In this document: in pieces, positions 32,771 through 35,041 of the stretch
How the letters are laid out: every line of letters starts with the position of its first letter
Position numbering within the stretch: position 1 is the first letter of the stretch
Assembly (NCBI GenBank): GCA_964639275.1
Contig: CAZXCQ010000023.1
Span: 1-35,041 of the forward strand
Direction of reading: 5' to 3'
Source of the DNA: CAZXCQ01 sp964639275
GTDB lineage: Bacteria; Desulfobacterota; DSM-4660; Desulfatiglandales; Desulfatiglandaceae
DNA length: 35,041 nucleotides
Position numbers and translations under genes: made by a program
Notes under the pieces: generated by a model
Database searches by the model: none
Told to the model about the DNA's origin: nothing
The model's input: the letters and a program-made list of their open reading frames with translations, nothing else

Positions 32771-32925
32771 CGTCGCCAGGAATCGCGGCGCTGACTTCGC
32801 CCAGTGCCTTGCCCCGGCGCTCCGCGCCGGAACAAGGCACTGGACCCGACTGCGCTCGTCGGATGTGCTTCCCGCAAGCGGGACTTCCATCCGCCGTGCT
32901 CACGGGTCAGCGCCGCGATTATACC
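32771..32925. repeat. GC-rich nested inverted repeats
   Basis: Outer arms AATCGCGGCGCTGAC (32780-32794) and GTCAGCGCCGCGATT (32906-32920) are exact complements. Within them CCAGTGCCTTG-CC-CCGGCGC, a TCC loop, and GCGCCGG-AA-CAAGGCACTGG make a second long hairpin, and there are small stems such as CGACTGCGCTCGTCG and CCCGCAAGCGGG. The region cannot be a normal gene and would fold strongly as RNA or single-stranded DNA. Confidence 0.65.
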
Positions 32926-32931
32926 AATGGG

Positions 32932-33183
32932 GTGGACAAGGATGAGAAAGACAAAAGAGAACGCACCACGGGTCCTTCTGGGATTCTGATCCCGAACGAT
33001 TCCGTGGGAGAAAAGCTAAGATGCCCTTCATGCCATTCTTGAAGCATCTTGCTGCCGAGCGGTTCGATGTTGCGGGGCTGTTGTGGGGGCTTCGATGTGG
33101 ATCCGGAGGGAGGGATGCTCATGGAAACCGGCGGCGGGTCAAATGCTGATGTCGGGCATGGGTATGAATATGAAGAGGTGTGA
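32932..33183 (+). other. Small open frame with one in-frame TGA
   Basis: From GTG 32932 the frame reads VDKDEKDKRERTTGPSGILI ... LRCPSCHS, TGA at 33040-33042, then SILLPSGSMLRGCCGGFDVD ... GYEYEEV, stop at 33181-33183. Both halves look protein-like: the first has a zinc-ribbon-like CPSC, the second a GCCGG. There is no clear ribosome-binding site at the GTG; an ATG at 33067 starts the second half. The TGA could be a stop in a decayed gene, two separate tiny genes, or read through. The gap to the next gene's ribosome-binding site is 14 nt. Confidence 0.35.
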
Positions 33184-33212
33184 ATCAAAATAGACAAGGG
33201 AGGTGAAGTGTC

Positions 33213-34469
33213 ATGACCATCCTGGGGACCAAGAAATTTTGGATGCCTTCCCCTGGCTCAACCTGCAGTCAGGGCCAAGACCAGATACTCAAGAATTCCG
33301 GGTACATCAACATTCAGCTCTTTTCGGTAAATTACAAATCAAACGGCAATTTTTGGCAAAACATCTTTGGCGGTTCCGACAATATCGCCCTGTCAACCAA
33401 TATAAAGTACCAGACCACAACGGAGAACATAGAGGCAACGTCCATACAAGACGTGAGAAAAGTTGATGCGAACAAGACCTGCAATCTGGGGCTTCAAAGA
33501 AACATCACGATCAAGGTTCCTGCAAATGCCGACGCCCTGGAATTAACGGTCAAGATCACGGCCGTAAAAGACGACAAACTCCAGGCAAAATTCGACATGC
33601 TCAACGGCCCTGAGTTTCAGGCCGCTCTGCAACTGGCGCCCACAGTGGTCGGCCAGGTGCTCACCATAACGTCTTTGGCCAAGAAGCTGTTCACCGAATC
33701 CGATCCGGACACGCAGCTGGAGGCCACCTACGCGGGTATCATCAGCTCGCAGAAAGACATCAGCCCTGTCCGTAACGGCAAATTGACCAGGGGCTATCTG
33801 CTACTGATTTCCACGAACGACGGCTCACCCTTCACCAATGTTGACGAATCCAAATTCAGCCTCAGAGGCGATGCCCTCCAATACGGATCAAATCCGGTTG
33901 AGAATACCTATGTCGTGTTCAGCATTTCCTTTGATAGGTACAAGGGGGATGATGAGAAATCGCTCTGGTTCAGGAAGTATGCCGAGGCACTGAACCATCT
34001 CGACAGGATACTGACGGTCGGTGATCCGGGCGAAGCAGCCAAGGTCTATACAGAATCCAAAAACATGTGGATTGAAGGAAACGCCTTGCTGGAAGCTGAC
34101 ACAACCTACCTTTATGGCGAAAGAACCAGGATCAAGACGACCATGCTCAATGCCATAAACGAGAAATATGCCGGCCTTGCGCCCGCGCTAACGCGGGGCC
34201 CGGCTGAAGAGGTCATGGGGCTCACCTCGGAAATGCTGAAGCAGATAGCAGGCCCGGCCACGCTGACGTCTATGAAGGAGCTCTTGCCAAGCACCGTTGA
34301 CTACTTGGAGAAACACTTCGATATTGGTGCCGACACCCCATTGACCGAAGAACAATGGCCCTTGGTGGGCATCAGTGCGGCGTCGACCCTGGCTACTTTG
34401 GGCTCGGACGCAAGATTATATCTCCAAGAACTCGAAGCAGACGGGAAGAGCCTCAAGCTCGTATCATGA
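33213..34469 (+). CDS. Unknown 418-residue protein upstream of a clostripain gene
   Basis: GGGAGGTG ends 7 nt before the ATG at 33213, so translation is well supported. Residues 1-125 look like a beta-rich domain (YINIQLFSVNYKSNGNF; DALELTVKITAVKD). Next comes an amphipathic or hydrophobic helix (AALQLAPTVVGQVLTITSLA, about 137-156). Residues 160-245 are again beta-prone (GYLLLIS; YVVFSISFDRYKG), and 250-418 are mainly helical. No signal peptide is seen. I recognise no family. The following gene starts 86 nt downstream on the same strand, so the pair is likely cotranscribed; this protein could be the substrate, inhibitor or partner of that protease (inference). Confidence 0.65.
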   Translation: MTILGTKKFWMPSPGSTCSQGQDQILKNSGYINIQLFSVNYKSNGNFWQNIFGGSDNIALSTNIKYQTTTENIEATSIQDVRKVDANKTCNLGLQRNITIKVPANADALELTVKITAVKDDKLQAKFDMLNGPEFQAALQLAPTVVGQVLTITSLAKKLFTESDPDTQLEATYAGIISSQKDISPVRNGKLTRGYLLLISTNDGSPFTNVDESKFSLRGDALQYGSNPVENTYVVFSISFDRYKGDDEKSLWFRKYAEALNHLDRILTVGDPGEAAKVYTESKNMWIEGNALLEADTTYLYGERTRIKTTMLNAINEKYAGLAPALTRGPAEEVMGLTSEMLKQIAGPATLTSMKELLPSTVDYLEKHFDIGADTPLTEEQWPLVGISAASTLATLGSDARLYLQELEADGKSLKLVS

Positions 34470-34554
34470 GCCGGCCTGGCAATGGACAGGAGTGTGCAAC
34501 GACTTTTTTTGCGGACATTGAAACCCGAACGAAAACCGGAAAGGAGGAATCGCC

Positions 34555-35041
34555 ATGATCGAGAACAGCAGGGAAAATAAGGAATGGACCATCCTCTGCT
34601 ACCTTGCCGGGGATAATAACCTGGACGGTGCGGCGGTTGTGGACATCAATGAGATGGAGGTCGTAGGCTCCACAGACCAGGTGAACGTGGTTGTTCAGGT
34701 GGACCGGGCCGCCGACTACAACCTCAATGACGACAACTGGCGTAGCACCCGCCGGTTTTACGTCACCAAGGGTGCGGATCGGCGCAAGGTCACCTCGGAA
34801 CTTCTAAAAGACCTTGGCGCCACCAACACCGGCGACTGCCGCTTTATCAATGATTTCATCCGCGAGAGCGTTGCAGATTACCCTGCCAAGCGCTACATGC
34901 TCGTGTTGTGGAACCATGGGAGCGGCTTCTACGTTCCTCCGGAGATGCTGGCAGGCGAAAACGCCCCTTCAGGCAGGGAATTGACCGCACGGGCCCGGCC
35001 GAGGCTTAAACGGTCCTTTTTCCACGATACCCGCAGCCGGG
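34555..35041 (+). CDS. Clostripain-like cysteine protease (peptidase family C11), N-terminal part
   Basis: The frame opens at ATG 34555, with AAGGAGG 8 nt upstream, and runs off the window after 162 codons. WTILCYLAGDNNLDGAAVVD is the usual first strand of family C11, and YMLVLWNHGSGFY carries the catalytic His121 in the N-H-G motif. The catalytic Cys lies further on, beyond the window. C11 enzymes (clan CD, like caspases) cleave after Arg or Lys. No signal peptide is visible, unlike secreted clostripains, so an intracellular role is plausible. It is probably cotranscribed with the 418-residue protein. Confidence 0.88.
   Translation, partial: MIENSRENKEWTILCYLAGDNNLDGAAVVDINEMEVVGSTDQVNVVVQVDRAADYNLNDDNWRSTRRFYVTKGADRRKVTSELLKDLGATNTGDCRFINDFIRESVADYPAKRYMLVLWNHGSGFYVPPEMLAGENAPSGRELTARARPRLKRSFFHDTRSR

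Noticed and set aside
33042..33183. Selenoprotein
   Set aside because: Only an in-frame TGA suggests it; the hairpin after the TGA is not convincing, so it is kept only as a low-interest finding.

Overview
The window looks like chromosome from a strictly anaerobic deltaproteobacterium (Desulfobacterota, Desulfobacterales-like). This is inferred from gene content: an ATP-dependent 2-hydroxyacyl-CoA dehydratase system with its radical-generating activator, an NDP-forming acyl-CoA synthetase subunit, a PflX-type radical SAM protein, PAS-rich hybrid histidine kinases in tandem, and abundant intergenic REP-like palindromes. No rRNA, tRNA or CRISPR array was seen.

Left part (about 1-12.6 kb): acyl-CoA and organic-acid metabolism. 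A radical SAM protein (-) is followed by an enoyl-CoA hydratase and a nitronate monooxygenase-like flavoprotein (+), an acyl-CoA synthetase alpha subunit and a GNAT acetyltransferase (-), and a class III aminotransferase (+). A minus-strand cluster then reads SDR, two 2-hydroxyacyl-CoA dehydratase subunits, the dehydratase activator and a 3-hydroxyacyl-CoA dehydrogenase. Together these could convert an amino acid or hydroxy acid through oxo- and hydroxyacyl-CoA to enoyl-CoA and on into beta-oxidation. The substrate cannot be read from sequence.

Middle (12.6-19.6 kb): two paralogous PAS/HisKA/HATPase/receiver hybrid kinases on the minus strand, separated by the decayed remnant of a third related gene. 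They are followed by a VapBC/FitAB-type toxin-antitoxin pair, a C-terminal scrap of an FAD/NAD oxidoreductase, and a small coiled-coil protein.

Accessory region (19.6-26.6 kb): a secreted protein ending in the start of a beta-helix, a pyridoxamine-phosphate-oxidase-like protein, an unknown coiled-coil plus beta-rich protein, a truncated GNAT, a PhlG-like hydrolase, the 3' end of a truncated group II intron (reverse-transcriptase tail, domain V, domain VI), and an exported SnoaL-like protein.

Right part (26.6-35 kb): an IclR regulator with a palindromic operator precedes a glyoxylate-carboligase-like ThDP enzyme that keeps a Glu where E. coli Gcl has Val51. Directly behind it is a frameshifted, truncated iron-alcohol-dehydrogenase pseudogene. 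After AT-rich spacer DNA comes an island with a calpain-like (C2) cysteine protease, a lipoprotein gene frameshifted in its signal peptide, an attC-like, strongly folded GC-rich segment, an unknown 418-residue protein, and the start of a clostripain (C11) cysteine protease cut by the window end. This two-protease island is the best candidate here for an undescribed system.
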